64,000 bases of DNA from NCBI GenBank assembly GCA_023391415.1, contig JAEWAY010000033.1, positions 310,001 to 374,000 on the forward strand, read 5' to 3'. Below are positions 26,108 through 35,094 of this stretch, in pieces. Source of the stretch: Bacteroidota bacterium (GTDB lineage: Bacteria > Bacteroidota > Bacteroidia > Cytophagales > Cytophagaceae). The notes beneath the pieces were generated by a model. That model was not told the DNA's origin, made no database searches, and worked only from the letters and a program-made list of their open reading frames with translations. The stretch's first letter is position 1. The number at the start of each line of letters is the position of its first letter. The position numbers and the translations under genes are program-made.

Positions 26108-27367
26108 ATGGGCAAAAAAAACACCTTAAGTTTTAACGCTACATGGTCCATGGCAGTGGGCGGAATGGTAGGAGGAGGAATATTCTCAGTAATGGGGCTT
26201 ATAGTCCAGATAGCGGGGCAATGGGCCTGGTTAAGCTTTCTCATATCAGGCGTTATCGGGTTCATATCCGCGTGGAGTTATAGCCAGCTTGCCGTTAAAT
26301 TCCGGGAAAGCGGAGGAGCTTTTACCTATCTCCGTGAAATGGATCGTAAGGGATTTGCCGGCAGTCTCGCCTGGGTACTGATTCTTGGATATATACTTTC
26401 AGTATCCGTATATGGCTTTACTTTTGGCCATTACGTAGCCCACGCGTTTCATTTCGGAGAATGGTTTCCAAGAGTACTCGCCTTTGGAGTCATCGGAATC
26501 CTCACGTTGGTCAATCTGCGCAGTGTAGGGGACTCTTCCACCGTCGAAATTATAACTGTTTGGGGAAAACTTATGGTTCTCATGGCCTTGGCGGTATTTG
26601 GACTTTTGCACTGGGATACGCCCAAACTAACGGAAGGCATAAGCCCCAAAAACATAGGCGACGCGCTTTCCGGAGCGGCTACCATTTTTATCGGTTATCA
26701 GGGATTTCAATTGCTTACATATGATTACAACGCCATGTATAAACCGGAAAAAACGCTTCCCAGAGCGACTCTTTCCGCGGTATTGTCCGTTATTGTAATT
26801 TACCTCGCCGTCTGCCTCGGCACTACCATGCTTGTAGGCGCGGAAACTGTCATCAAGCAAAAGGAAATCGCGCTATCCGTCGCCGGACAAAAGGCCATAG
26901 GAAAACCGGGAATGATTCTGGTAACGATCGCCGCCGCGTTTTCGACCGCTTCCGCCATCAACGCCACCTTGTTTTCAACCAGCCGCCTGGTAGACGATGT
27001 CGCCCGCAAAAACGACCTTCCTACCGAGTTTGCAAAAGAGAACAAACGAAAAATGCCCTACTTCGCGCTTTTAATGATTTCATCACTTTCCATCCTTCTG
27101 GCGGTCATAGGTTCATTAAATTCATTAGTCAGCGCCGCGAGTCTGATATTTCTGTTCGCCTTTGGAGTGGTAAACTGGACCGCCTATAAAGAACAGATCC
27201 GCTACTACAAACTATCGTTGGTCGGAGCGATCGGCACAGCCATCGCCATTATCGTAGATGGATGGTATCTCGCCAAACAAAGTCCCGCGGCCCTCATCGC
27301 CCTCGCGGTGATTGTACTGGTAGCCGTAGTTGGGCGCAAATTCATACTTGAGAAGATGAACCATTAA
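26108..27367 (+). CDS. Amino acid permease of the APC superfamily
   Basis: A 419-residue inner-membrane transporter with about 12 hydrophobic helices. The first helix has the typical substrate-binding break GGMVGGGIFSVMG. It is followed by FRESGGAFTYLREM and, later, ITVWGKLMVLMALAVFGLL and FIGYQGFQLLTYD, all characteristic of APC amino-acid/polyamine exchangers. The loop before helix 9 contains FSTSRLVDDVARKNDLP. The substrate is unknown. The gene is single and convergent with the NlpE-META lipoprotein gene, 24 bases apart. Confidence 0.92.
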   Translation: MGKKNTLSFNATWSMAVGGMVGGGIFSVMGLIVQIAGQWAWLSFLISGVIGFISAWSYSQLAVKFRESGGAFTYLREMDRKGFAGSLAWVLILGYILSVSVYGFTFGHYVAHAFHFGEWFPRVLAFGVIGILTLVNLRSVGDSSTVEIITVWGKLMVLMALAVFGLLHWDTPKLTEGISPKNIGDALSGAATIFIGYQGFQLLTYDYNAMYKPEKTLPRATLSAVLSVIVIYLAVCLGTTMLVGAETVIKQKEIALSVAGQKAIGKPGMILVTIAAAFSTASAINATLFSTSRLVDDVARKNDLPTEFAKENKRKMPYFALLMISSLSILLAVIGSLNSLVSAASLIFLFAFGVVNWTAYKEQIRYYKLSLVGAIGTAIAIIVDGWYLAKQSPAALIALAVIVLVAVVGRKFILEKMNH

Positions 27368-27391
27368 GAATAGCGAAAAATAAAAGGAAGC

Positions 27392-28174
27392 TTATCTCAG
27401 ATAAACCGCTTCAAAACGAGCCAACGGAGCCATTCGGCCTTTGAACAATTGCAGGGTGTCATTGTCCAGATGATAACTATCGGCAATCTGTAAAACCTGA
27501 AGAAACGCTTCTTCAGTTTGAATAGTCTGGCAGGCCATATAGGTACGCGCGAGCGAAGTAAATCGTATACGATTAGGCGAGTCGGTTTCAAACTCGCCGC
27601 TAATAGCGTTGCAATTGCCCGCGCCAATAACCTTGCCGCTACCTTCTTTAAGGATAATATAAGCTTCCCGGTCCGCGTCGTTGTTTTTCAGATCTTGTCC
27701 GGCGAGCTCGGTAAGCTTCCAGTATCGCTCCGTTATATCAGCCTCAATCTTATCAAGAATATAGTTGTCGGCCAGAGCTCCTGTAATACGACGACCATCC
27801 TCATCCAGTTGAAAAAGCCTGTTTTCTCCCACTAGATATTTACCCCCATCCCGGGCGAGAGTTATAGAGCGACCCTGTCGATCCCATTCAAACAGGCCTT
27901 TCTCTTCCCGAATCATGTCTTCCTTGCCCGCGTAACGGCGCCTTAGTCGATAACTATGATCGGTATAGAGCGAAATTACCACTTCGATCCCACTACAATC
28001 CGCGCAAGGCAAAAAGCCTTTGTAGGATCCGGACCAATCCAGGGAAGAACGGCTATTATCCCCAACCGCGTACTTGACTTGATCCGACAAGACTGGAGTT
28101 TTTCTTGGCTGGCAACATAGCAGGAAGGTAAAAGTAAAAAACGCTATAACGACATGAAACGCGGAAACCGGCAT
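27392..28174 (-). CDS. Lipoprotein with NlpE-like and META domains
   Basis: A 260-residue envelope protein. The start at 28174 (MPVSAFHVVIAFFTFTFLLC) was chosen because it begins a signal sequence; the frame is open upstream to 28384, but that part overlaps the divergent hydrolase gene. Cys20 or Cys21 could be the lipidated residue, though the LLCC context is a poor lipobox. Residues about 47-140 match the NlpE N-terminal domain, with the CxxC at 56-59 (YKGFLPCADCSGIEV). Residues about 150-258 match a META domain (YWKLTELAGQDL, GSGKVIGAGNCNAISGEFE). NlpE senses envelope or copper stress in E. coli. The NlpE-META combination also occurs in other bacteria. Confidence 0.85.
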   Translation of the reverse strand: MPVSAFHVVIAFFTFTFLLCCQPRKTPVLSDQVKYAVGDNSRSSLDWSGSYKGFLPCADCSGIEVVISLYTDHSYRLRRRYAGKEDMIREEKGLFEWDRQGRSITLARDGGKYLVGENRLFQLDEDGRRITGALADNYILDKIEADITERYWKLTELAGQDLKNNDADREAYIILKEGSGKVIGAGNCNAISGEFETDSPNRIRFTSLARTYMACQTIQTEEAFLQVLQIADSYHLDNDTLQLFKGRMAPLARFEAVYLR

Positions 28175-28369
28175 ATCTTTTTTTTTGAAGATTAACTCGA
28201 ACGCTAGTCTGAGTCGCATAAAACATGCCAATTCCCTCATAACATACGATCTGTTCCGGAGTTGGATCATACAATCATAGTCCATCCTACAAAAGCTTTG
28301 GATATATGAAAAAAATAAAACAATTTTCGGTTCCTCTTTTGCCCAGATACTATAAACTCTTTTTGTAAA

Positions 28370-29008
28370 ATGATCAATATACAAAGTTTCACCTTCAACG
28401 CTTTTCAGGAAAACACCTACGTGCTGTATGACGAAACCAACGAGGCGATTATTATTGATCCGGGTTGCTATGACAAGGCGGAAGAAGATGAGCTACAGCG
28501 ATTCATAGCGGACAAAGAACTTATAGTCAAGGAGGTTATCAACACGCATTGTCATGTAGACCACGTACTGGGAAACGCTTTCGCTAAAAAAACCTACAAC
28601 GCGCCCCTCCGGATACACCCAAAAGAGCTCTCCACATTGAAGTCCGTAGAAGTATATGGTCCCGCGTACGGCTTTCATCACTATACGCCCGCCGAACCCG
28701 ACGATTTTTTTGAAGAAGGTGATAAAATCAACTTCGGCGTCAGCGCGCTTGACATACTCTTCGTGCCGGGACATTCCGTTGGGCATGTAGCTTTTTACTC
28801 CGCTCAGGACGGTTTCTGCATTGGAGGCGACGTGCTTTTTTATCGTAGTATCGGGCGATACGATTTACCAGGAGGCGACTTTAGCACATTGATAAATAGC
28901 ATAAAAACCAAGCTTTTTACGCTGCCGGATCATACACTTGTCTATCCTGGGCATGGAGTAGAAACCAGCGTCGGAGACGAAAAAAAACACAATCCTTTTA
29001 CGCGATAA
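28370..29008 (+). CDS. Metallo-beta-lactamase-fold hydrolase (glyoxalase II-like)
   Basis: A 212-residue hydrolase with the full metal-binding set: THCHVDHVLG (His60, His62, Asp64, His65), PGHSVGH (His135), CIGGDVLF (Asp154) and the final YPGHG His. The N-terminus FNAFQENTYVLYDETNEAII is typical of the stand-alone, glyoxalase-II-like subfamily common in Bacteroidota, which lacks the C-terminal glutathione-binding domain of true GloB. Hydrolysis of a thioester such as S-lactoyl-thiol is likely but unproven. The gene ends 12 bases before pssA on the same strand. Confidence 0.93.
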   Translation: MINIQSFTFNAFQENTYVLYDETNEAIIIDPGCYDKAEEDELQRFIADKELIVKEVINTHCHVDHVLGNAFAKKTYNAPLRIHPKELSTLKSVEVYGPAYGFHHYTPAEPDDFFEEGDKINFGVSALDILFVPGHSVGHVAFYSAQDGFCIGGDVLFYRSIGRYDLPGGDFSTLINSIKTKLFTLPDHTLVYPGHGVETSVGDEKKHNPFTR

Positions 29009-29020
29009 TCCCTGTTTTAG

Positions 29021-29740
29021 ATGAACAGTATAATAAAAAATATCCCCAACGCTATCACCTGCCTAAACCTCGTCTGCGGTTTTTTGGGTATACTTTTGGC
29101 CTTTACAGATCTCACCTACTCCTGCTATCTGATATTCCTGGCCTGTTTTTTTGATTTTATCGATGGTTTCGCGGCACGCATGTTAAAAGTAAGTTCTCCC
29201 ATTGGCAAAGAACTTGATTCTCTTGCCGATATGGTAAGCTTTGGAGTGTTGCCCGGTATCATCGCGTACTTTATGATAGAAACCGCTACACTCAAGGAAT
29301 TCTTCACCGGAGCCTCCGAGCTTTCGTCCATTTTACCCTACGCGAGTGTTTCTATCCCTGTATTTTCAGGCATACGCCTGGCCATTTTCAATACCGATAC
29401 CCGACAGAGTCATGGCTTTATAGGCTTGCCGACCCCGGCCAACGCTATTTTTTTCGCGTCGCTACCTTTTATTTTCGCGGACGAAACCTTTGCCAGCCTC
29501 ATCAACAGTTACGTGTTTATAGCTACCACATTGCTCATGTCTATCCTGCTGGTGGCCAATCTGCCTCTTATCGCGTTAAAATTCAAATCCTACGCCCTTA
29601 AAGAAAATATTGATAAATATTCCTTGCTCCTGATCAGCGTCTTGTCACTGATACTACTGGGGATCAAAGCCATCCCCCTGATTATAGCGAGCTATGTGAT
29701 TATCTCCATTATTTTTTCCCGAAAAAACCATACATCCTAA
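29021..29740 (+). CDS. pssA: CDP-diacylglycerol--serine O-phosphatidyltransferase
   Basis: A 239-residue integral membrane enzyme that makes phosphatidylserine, the precursor of phosphatidylethanolamine, from CDP-diacylglycerol and serine. The CDP-alcohol phosphatidyltransferase signature is complete: DFIDGFAARMLKVSSPIGKE, then LDSLAD (DG-x2-AR-x8-G-x3-D-x3-D). The context NAITCLNLVCGFLGILLA at the N-terminus and SFGVLPG after the signature are typical of PssA rather than PgsA. Seven or so hydrophobic helices are visible. It follows the metallo-hydrolase gene by 12 bases. Confidence 0.94.
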   Translation: MNSIIKNIPNAITCLNLVCGFLGILLAFTDLTYSCYLIFLACFFDFIDGFAARMLKVSSPIGKELDSLADMVSFGVLPGIIAYFMIETATLKEFFTGASELSSILPYASVSIPVFSGIRLAIFNTDTRQSHGFIGLPTPANAIFFASLPFIFADETFASLINSYVFIATTLLMSILLVANLPLIALKFKSYALKENIDKYSLLLISVLSLILLGIKAIPLIIASYVIISIIFSRKNHTS

Positions 29741-29973
29741 CCAATGACCAGGTAGATACACACTCCTTTAAAAAAGCCTATACAAACCCTCAAGACAAGT
29801 TATTTCCGCTCTCCACCCGGAGGCCTGAAGCTTCCGACTATTTCCGCGAAAAAAGTTATTCCAGCTTCAAGAAGTTTTTGGAACAGCGAACAACATATAA
29901 AAGTTCCCTCCGTTAGTTAAAATGTATCCATATAAAAAACCATCGCTTGAATAAAAGTCTACTTCGTTAGTCT

Positions 29974-29981
29974 TATTTTTG
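29974..29981 (+). promoter_or_regulatory. Possible -7 box of the porU promoter
   Basis: TATTTTTG fits the Bacteroidota -7 consensus TAnnTTTG exactly. It lies only 4 bases before the ATG at 29986, so transcription would start near or inside that codon. This favours the in-frame ATG at 29998 as the real start of porU. No clear -33 element at the normal distance is seen. Confidence 0.35.
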
Positions 29982-29985
29982 TTTA

Positions 29986-32900
29986 ATGATAAGTCTCATG
30001 CCTGAAAACAGGTTTATTTTAGTTCTGGTTTCCGTGTACTTTTTTTATTTGGGTCAGACGTTTGGCCAAACCGGGAACAGTGTAACGCTGCGGTGGAAAG
30101 ATCCGGTCACAATTATTGATTCATCTGGCTATCAGCGTACTCTACCGGCTTTTGACGAAGCGACATATGGCTACGCCTATATGCCGGAGCGTAGCCTGCG
30201 TATTTCAGGCTATGTGGAACGTTTTGAAATAACCAATCCACAAAGCGCGTCCCTTACGGCGGAAGAAACAAAATTACTCCAAAACTATTTCACCGGAAAC
30301 GATTATAAAGTCTCTATCGGCTACTCCTACTTTCGGGGAAGCGTCATTTCCACTATTCGGGTGCTTCCCATACGCTATTCTCCATCCCTGGGATACGAAA
30401 AGCTACTTTCCTTCTCCTACTCCATTCAGATGGGCGATCCGCCCGCCCGGGAAACTACCGCGCCAAGACAATCCTCAAACAGCCCATACTCCGCGCGTGT
30501 AAGCGCTTCCGGCATGGTCTCCGTATTATCCAGCGGTTCCTGGTTCAAATTTTCGATAAGTGAATCAGGAATACACAAACTTGGCTATGAAGATCTCCGA
30601 AAAGCGGGAATTAACCCTGACAATATCGATCCGAGACGGCTAAAAATATATGGCAATGGCGGTGGAATGCTCCCCCAGGCGAATAGTGCCAGCCGCCATG
30701 ACGATCTGGTTGAAAACGCGATATATGTCTTTGGTGAAGAAGATGGCAGGTTTGACAAATCGGATTACATTATATTCTATGCTCAGGGTCCTCATACCTG
30801 GGAAAGAAGCGGGAATACTTTCACGCATACATATAACTTATATTCCGACAAGGCTTTTTATTTTCTTACCACCGACGGCGCTTCTGGCCTGAGAGTGACC
30901 CCAAAGTCCCAACCACCTTCCGCCACCCGATCGCTAAGCGCCTATAACGCGTACGTCTTTCATGAAAAGGATGAACACAATATCCTGACTTCAGGACGTG
31001 AATGGCTTGGAGAGTTATTTAATTATGTCACCCCCTCCCGCACATTTAACTTTACGCTTCAGGGCCTCGCGCCTTCCTCCACGATATACCTTACGCTCAG
31101 CGCGGCCGCCAGAGCCAACATCACCACTTCCTTTCAGGTAATGGTAAACAACACACCCGTTGGATCCCTAGCGATCAAGGGAATAAGCAATATTTTCTCA
31201 GAAACATATAGTGTAAAAGCGTCTCTCGAAAAAAACACGTTCCCCGTCAACGCCGGCCTCGTTCCCAATGGTGAATGCGCCGTGCGGATCAACTACAACT
31301 TCAACAATATATCTTCACTTTCCGGCAACCTCAATTACCTGGAGTTAAACTATACGAGCCAACTCGCTTTGTACGGAGAGCAAACAAGTTTTCGGGCGCT
31401 GGCCAGTACCGAAGGACCTACTTGTGAATACATATTATCCAACGTTACCCCCGAAACACGAATCTGGGATGTCACAAATCCTCTTCTTCCCGCCTCCCTG
31501 AACTATTCGATCAATGGTAGCACCGCTCGTTTCAACGATTTTAGCGATATGCTGAGAGAATACGTCGTATTCGCCGGACAGAACTTTCCCGCTCCGATTT
31601 TTGAAAGCAGAGTTCTTAATCAGAATCTTCACGGCATCGGCGCTCCTGTTCCGGACATGCTGATCATCGCGGCCGATGGTTTGGTATCCAGCGCGGAGCG
31701 CCTCGCGGCCCACCGAAGAGCTTTCTCAGGACTTCGCGTGCGGGTAGTACCCGTCAGCTCCATATACAACGAATTTTCCTCCGGAAGTCCCGATATTACG
31801 GGAATAAGAGATTTTATCCGTATGGTATACAGACGAAGCCAGGGGGCCGATTCACTGCGTTATGTATTACTCTTTGGGGCCTGCTCCTACGACTACAAAA
31901 ACAGAATCGCCAACAACACCAATCTTATTCCTATCTATGAATCCAGGGAGTCGTTCCATCCCATTCGGACTTTCTCCTCCGATGATTATTATGGCTTTAT
32001 GGATGAAAGCTATGGAGAATGGCCCGAAATCCATTCCAACAGTCGACAAGGCGACGAGCTCGAACTAGGTGTCGGGCGCTTGCCGGTCAGTACCGGGGAA
32101 CAAGCGGATCAGGTAGTCGACAAAATCATATATTATGACACCAGTCCCTCAACGAGGGAACGATGGCGGACCAGAATATGCTTCGTCTCGGACGATGGCG
32201 ACAGGAACGAATATCTCAAAAACGCGGAACAGCACGCGACAACGGTAGCTACTCACTATCCATTTATGAATATAAGCAAGGTCCATCTGGACGCTTATCC
32301 TCAGATCTCGGCCCCCGGAGGTGAAATATCCCCCGAGGCGAAGCGGGCGCTTAACGAAGAAATTGAAAAAGGTCTTCTGATTACCAACTTCATTGGTCAT
32401 GGTAGCGAACAAGGCTGGATGCAGGAGGAGGTATTGCGGATCAGCGATATCCTGGGATGGCGAAACAGAAACAAGCTGACTTTTATGCTTACAGCGACCT
32501 GCGAGTTTGGCCGTTACGACGATCCGAACAAAACTTCTGGCGCCGAATACGCCCTGCGATCGGTAGAGGGAGGCGCGATCGCGCTAATGACGACCACAAG
32601 ACCCGTATACGCGAGCACCAATAATCTGATAAACACGAGCTTTTATAAATTTATTTTTGAAAAAGAAAATGGACGATGGCCCACATTGGGCGACGTCATG
32701 TGGCGGACAAAGAACGACGCGATCGAAGGGGTGTACAACCGCAATTATTCTCTCCTGGGAGACCCGTCGCAAACAATCGGATACCCACTGGAAGAAATTG
32801 TCGTCACCGCTGTAAACGGGAACGACCCTTCCGTATACGGCGATACGCTCAACGCGCTCGCCCGGGTGACCATCGAAGGCGAAATTCGTATCAACGACAC

Positions 32901-33873
32901 CCGAAATAATGGATTTAACGGTACGCTGCAAACCACCATTTTCGACAAACCTTCTCAACTAATGACCCTGGGCAATGAACAAAACGCTCCCGCGATAAAA
33001 TTTAACCGATACGACAACGCTATTTTTGATGGAAAAGCGTCTGTACGGGAAGGTGGGTTCAAGTTCTCGTTTGTGGTCCCCAAAGACATCTCCTATATTG
33101 TAGACAACGGAAAAATCAGCTTGTACGCCGCTACAGGAACCACTATTGACGACGCGGCGGGTTATGAACGCCGGATCTTCATCGGCGGGACTTCCGACTC
33201 AGTCATAGTCGACAACACTCCTCCTACGATCCGTATCTACATGAACGATGAAAGTTTCGTCAATGGCGGGGTCACTGGCGGCAGCCCGCTACTGCTCGCG
33301 CGCGTATACGATGAGAACGGTATTAACATAGCGGGCTCCGGCATTGGTCACGAACTGACCGCCGTACTCGACGACTCGAAAGAAGTAATTATTCTTAACG
33401 AGTATTATACAGCCAAACTTGACAGCTACCAAGAAGGCACCATTGAATACCCGCTCAAGGACCTTAAACCCGGCAATCATACCATTCGCGTCAAAGTATG
33501 GGATACCCATAATAACTCGGCGGAAGGTTACCTGGAGTTTGTGGTAGTCAACGACGAGGATGTCGCCCTCCGCAATGTATTCAATTATCCCAATCCGTTT
33601 TCCACAAACACGGAGTTTCACTTTGACCATAATCGCCCAGGCGACGATATTGAAGTACAGGTACAGATTTATACCGTTTCCGGCAAACTGATCAAATCTC
33701 TCCGTCAGGCCATACCCCAGAGCGGTTCCCATATTATCGGCCCCCGCTGGGACGGACGCGACGACTTTGGAGACAAACTCGCCCGCGGCGTGTATATCTA
33801 CAAACTAGAACTTCGATCCGCCCGGGATGGCTCCAAAGGACATAAATATCAAAAGCTGGTAATACTGAATTAG
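29986..33873 (+). CDS. porU: Type IX secretion system sortase PorU (C25 peptidase)
   Basis: A 1295-residue outer-membrane cysteine protease that removes the sorting domain of T9SS cargo and attaches the cargo to lipopolysaccharide. A signal peptide ends near residue 28 (LGQTFGQ). The start may be Met5 (29998) because a -7 box lies just upstream of Met1. An N-terminal beta region (to about 540) is followed by the C25 domain, with VPDMLIIAADGLVS at its start, catalytic His805 in NFIGHGSEQGW and catalytic Cys839 in LTATCEFGRYDD. The C-terminus (YPNPFSTNTEFHF to YQKLVILN) is a T9SS-type/FlgD-like domain, which PorU keeps. The next gene is porV, which forms the attachment complex with PorU. Confidence 0.96.
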   Translation: MISLMPENRFILVLVSVYFFYLGQTFGQTGNSVTLRWKDPVTIIDSSGYQRTLPAFDEATYGYAYMPERSLRISGYVERFEITNPQSASLTAEETKLLQNYFTGNDYKVSIGYSYFRGSVISTIRVLPIRYSPSLGYEKLLSFSYSIQMGDPPARETTAPRQSSNSPYSARVSASGMVSVLSSGSWFKFSISESGIHKLGYEDLRKAGINPDNIDPRRLKIYGNGGGMLPQANSASRHDDLVENAIYVFGEEDGRFDKSDYIIFYAQGPHTWERSGNTFTHTYNLYSDKAFYFLTTDGASGLRVTPKSQPPSATRSLSAYNAYVFHEKDEHNILTSGREWLGELFNYVTPSRTFNFTLQGLAPSSTIYLTLSAAARANITTSFQVMVNNTPVGSLAIKGISNIFSETYSVKASLEKNTFPVNAGLVPNGECAVRINYNFNNISSLSGNLNYLELNYTSQLALYGEQTSFRALASTEGPTCEYILSNVTPETRIWDVTNPLLPASLNYSINGSTARFNDFSDMLREYVVFAGQNFPAPIFESRVLNQNLHGIGAPVPDMLIIAADGLVSSAERLAAHRRAFSGLRVRVVPVSSIYNEFSSGSPDITGIRDFIRMVYRRSQGADSLRYVLLFGACSYDYKNRIANNTNLIPIYESRESFHPIRTFSSDDYYGFMDESYGEWPEIHSNSRQGDELELGVGRLPVSTGEQADQVVDKIIYYDTSPSTRERWRTRICFVSDDGDRNEYLKNAEQHATTVATHYPFMNISKVHLDAYPQISAPGGEISPEAKRALNEEIEKGLLITNFIGHGSEQGWMQEEVLRISDILGWRNRNKLTFMLTATCEFGRYDDPNKTSGAEYALRSVEGGAIALMTTTRPVYASTNNLINTSFYKFIFEKENGRWPTLGDVMWRTKNDAIEGVYNRNYSLLGDPSQTIGYPLEEIVVTAVNGNDPSVYGDTLNALARVTIEGEIRINDTRNNGFNGTLQTTIFDKPSQLMTLGNEQNAPAIKFNRYDNAIFDGKASVREGGFKFSFVVPKDISYIVDNGKISLYAATGTTIDDAAGYERRIFIGGTSDSVIVDNTPPTIRIYMNDESFVNGGVTGGSPLLLARVYDENGINIAGSGIGHELTAVLDDSKEVIILNEYYTAKLDSYQEGTIEYPLKDLKPGNHTIRVKVWDTHNNSAEGYLEFVVVNDEDVALRNVFNYPNPFSTNTEFHFDHNRPGDDIEVQVQIYTVSGKLIKSLRQAIPQSGSHIIGPRWDGRDDFGDKLARGVYIYKLELRSARDGSKGHKYQKLVILN

Positions 33874-33884
33874 TAAATAAATCA

Positions 33885-33892
33885 TATATTTG
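33885..33892 (+). promoter_or_regulatory. Possible -7 box of an internal porV promoter
   Basis: TATATTTG matches the TAnnTTTG consensus exactly. It lies 19 bases before the porV ATG, inside the 38-base porU-porV gap. If used, it lets porV be made in excess over porU. No convincing -33 element was found, so confidence is limited. Confidence 0.4.
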
Positions 33893-33911
33893 AATTTTAA
33901 GAACATTTGCA

Positions 33912-35084
33912 ATGAGATTTAGAAGATTTTTGCTGGTAGTTTTCAGTGTTTCATCAATCGCCGCCTTCGCCCAAAGGAACAATATGGCGAGAAACATTCC
34001 GATAAATACCTCTGTACCTTTTCTAACATTAGCGCCAGACGCGCGTTCAGGCGCCCTGGGAGACGCGGGCGTCGCGACCTCCGCCGACCCTATGGCGATC
34101 AAGTGGAACGCCGCGAAGCTGGCCTTTCTGGAAAACGACATGGGTGCTTCTATTTCGTACAACCCGTGGTTGCGTAAGCTGGTAGACGACATGGCCCTTT
34201 CTTATCTCACCGCGTACCGCAAGCTGAGCAAGCAGGAAGCGATATCCTTGCAATTAACTTATTTTGATCTCGGGAAAATCACTTTTACGGATTATCAAGG
34301 AAAAATTATCCGGGAACACAGGGCGAAGGAGTTTTCCATGGGGGGAGCCTATTCCCGAAAACTAAGCGAGCACATGAGCGTAGGTATCGGGCTTAAGTTT
34401 ATCCATTCCAATCTCGGCAACATAGACGACCCGAGCGCCGCCAGCTCTATTAAGCCCGGCAATACCGCGGCGGGCGATATTGGCATATTCCATACCAAGG
34501 ACTATATCGCCGGGGGCAAAAATATCAAGGTAAACCTGGGAGCTAATATTTCAGACATAGGAGCCAAAATTTCTTATTCCAACAGTCAATACAGAAACTT
34601 TATCCCCACCGCGTTGCGTCTGGGCACAGCGATTACCACGGATTTGGACGTATTTAACAAACTTACCCTGATCGTGGAGTTGAGCAAGCTGATGGTACCT
34701 TCTCCCGTTTCGGACTCCTCCGGGTTTGGTTACTCCTCCGACAAAGGTTTGCTCAGCGGCATGTTCGGTTCCTTCTCCGACGCCGAAGGAGGATTATCCG
34801 AAGAACTAAAGGAGATTATCTATCACCTGGGTCTTGAATACTGGTACCATGACGCCCGGGGCTTACCCCTTTTCGCTATCAGAGCAGGCTATCATCTGGA
34901 AAACAATCTGAGAGGAGGACGTAAGTATTTAACGGCGGGATTTGGCTTCAGATATCAGATGTTTGGAATCGACTTCGCGTATCTTGTTCCTACCCAGAAG
35001 AACAACCCCTTGGCCGAATCCCTGCGTTTTACACTTATTTTCAACGCGGACTCCAAGAAGAGAGTAGAATCCATTATCGACTAA
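33912..35084 (+). CDS. porV: Type IX secretion system outer-membrane protein PorV
   Basis: A 390-residue outer-membrane beta-barrel of the FadL-like fold. PorV escorts T9SS cargo from the translocon to the PorU sortase by binding the sorting domain. A signal peptide ends near residue 20 (AAFAQ). The mature N-terminus has the typical block TSVPFLTLAPDARSGALGDA, then GVATSADPMAIKWNAAKLAF. The gene directly follows porU, as in many Bacteroidota. The 38-base gap has its own possible -7 box. The last residues (RFTLIFNADSKK) fit a barrel end. Confidence 0.94.
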   Translation: MRFRRFLLVVFSVSSIAAFAQRNNMARNIPINTSVPFLTLAPDARSGALGDAGVATSADPMAIKWNAAKLAFLENDMGASISYNPWLRKLVDDMALSYLTAYRKLSKQEAISLQLTYFDLGKITFTDYQGKIIREHRAKEFSMGGAYSRKLSEHMSVGIGLKFIHSNLGNIDDPSAASSIKPGNTAAGDIGIFHTKDYIAGGKNIKVNLGANISDIGAKISYSNSQYRNFIPTALRLGTAITTDLDVFNKLTLIVELSKLMVPSPVSDSSGFGYSSDKGLLSGMFGSFSDAEGGLSEELKEIIYHLGLEYWYHDARGLPLFAIRAGYHLENNLRGGRKYLTAGFGFRYQMFGIDFAYLVPTQKNNPLAESLRFTLIFNADSKKRVESIID

Positions 35085-35094
35085 ACAAGCCTCT

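Noticed and set aside
25875..26108. A 77-codon frame from a GTG whose stop overlaps the permease ATG
   Set aside because: The overlap is suggestive, but there is no ribosome-binding site, domain or recognisable sequence. Conservation data would be needed to accept it.
29741..29985. An open frame without a start codon after pssA (contains DTHSFKKAYTNPQDK and ends SSLR)
   Set aside because: It has no ATG, GTG or TTG in a sensible place. It could be a decayed gene, but nothing identifies it.
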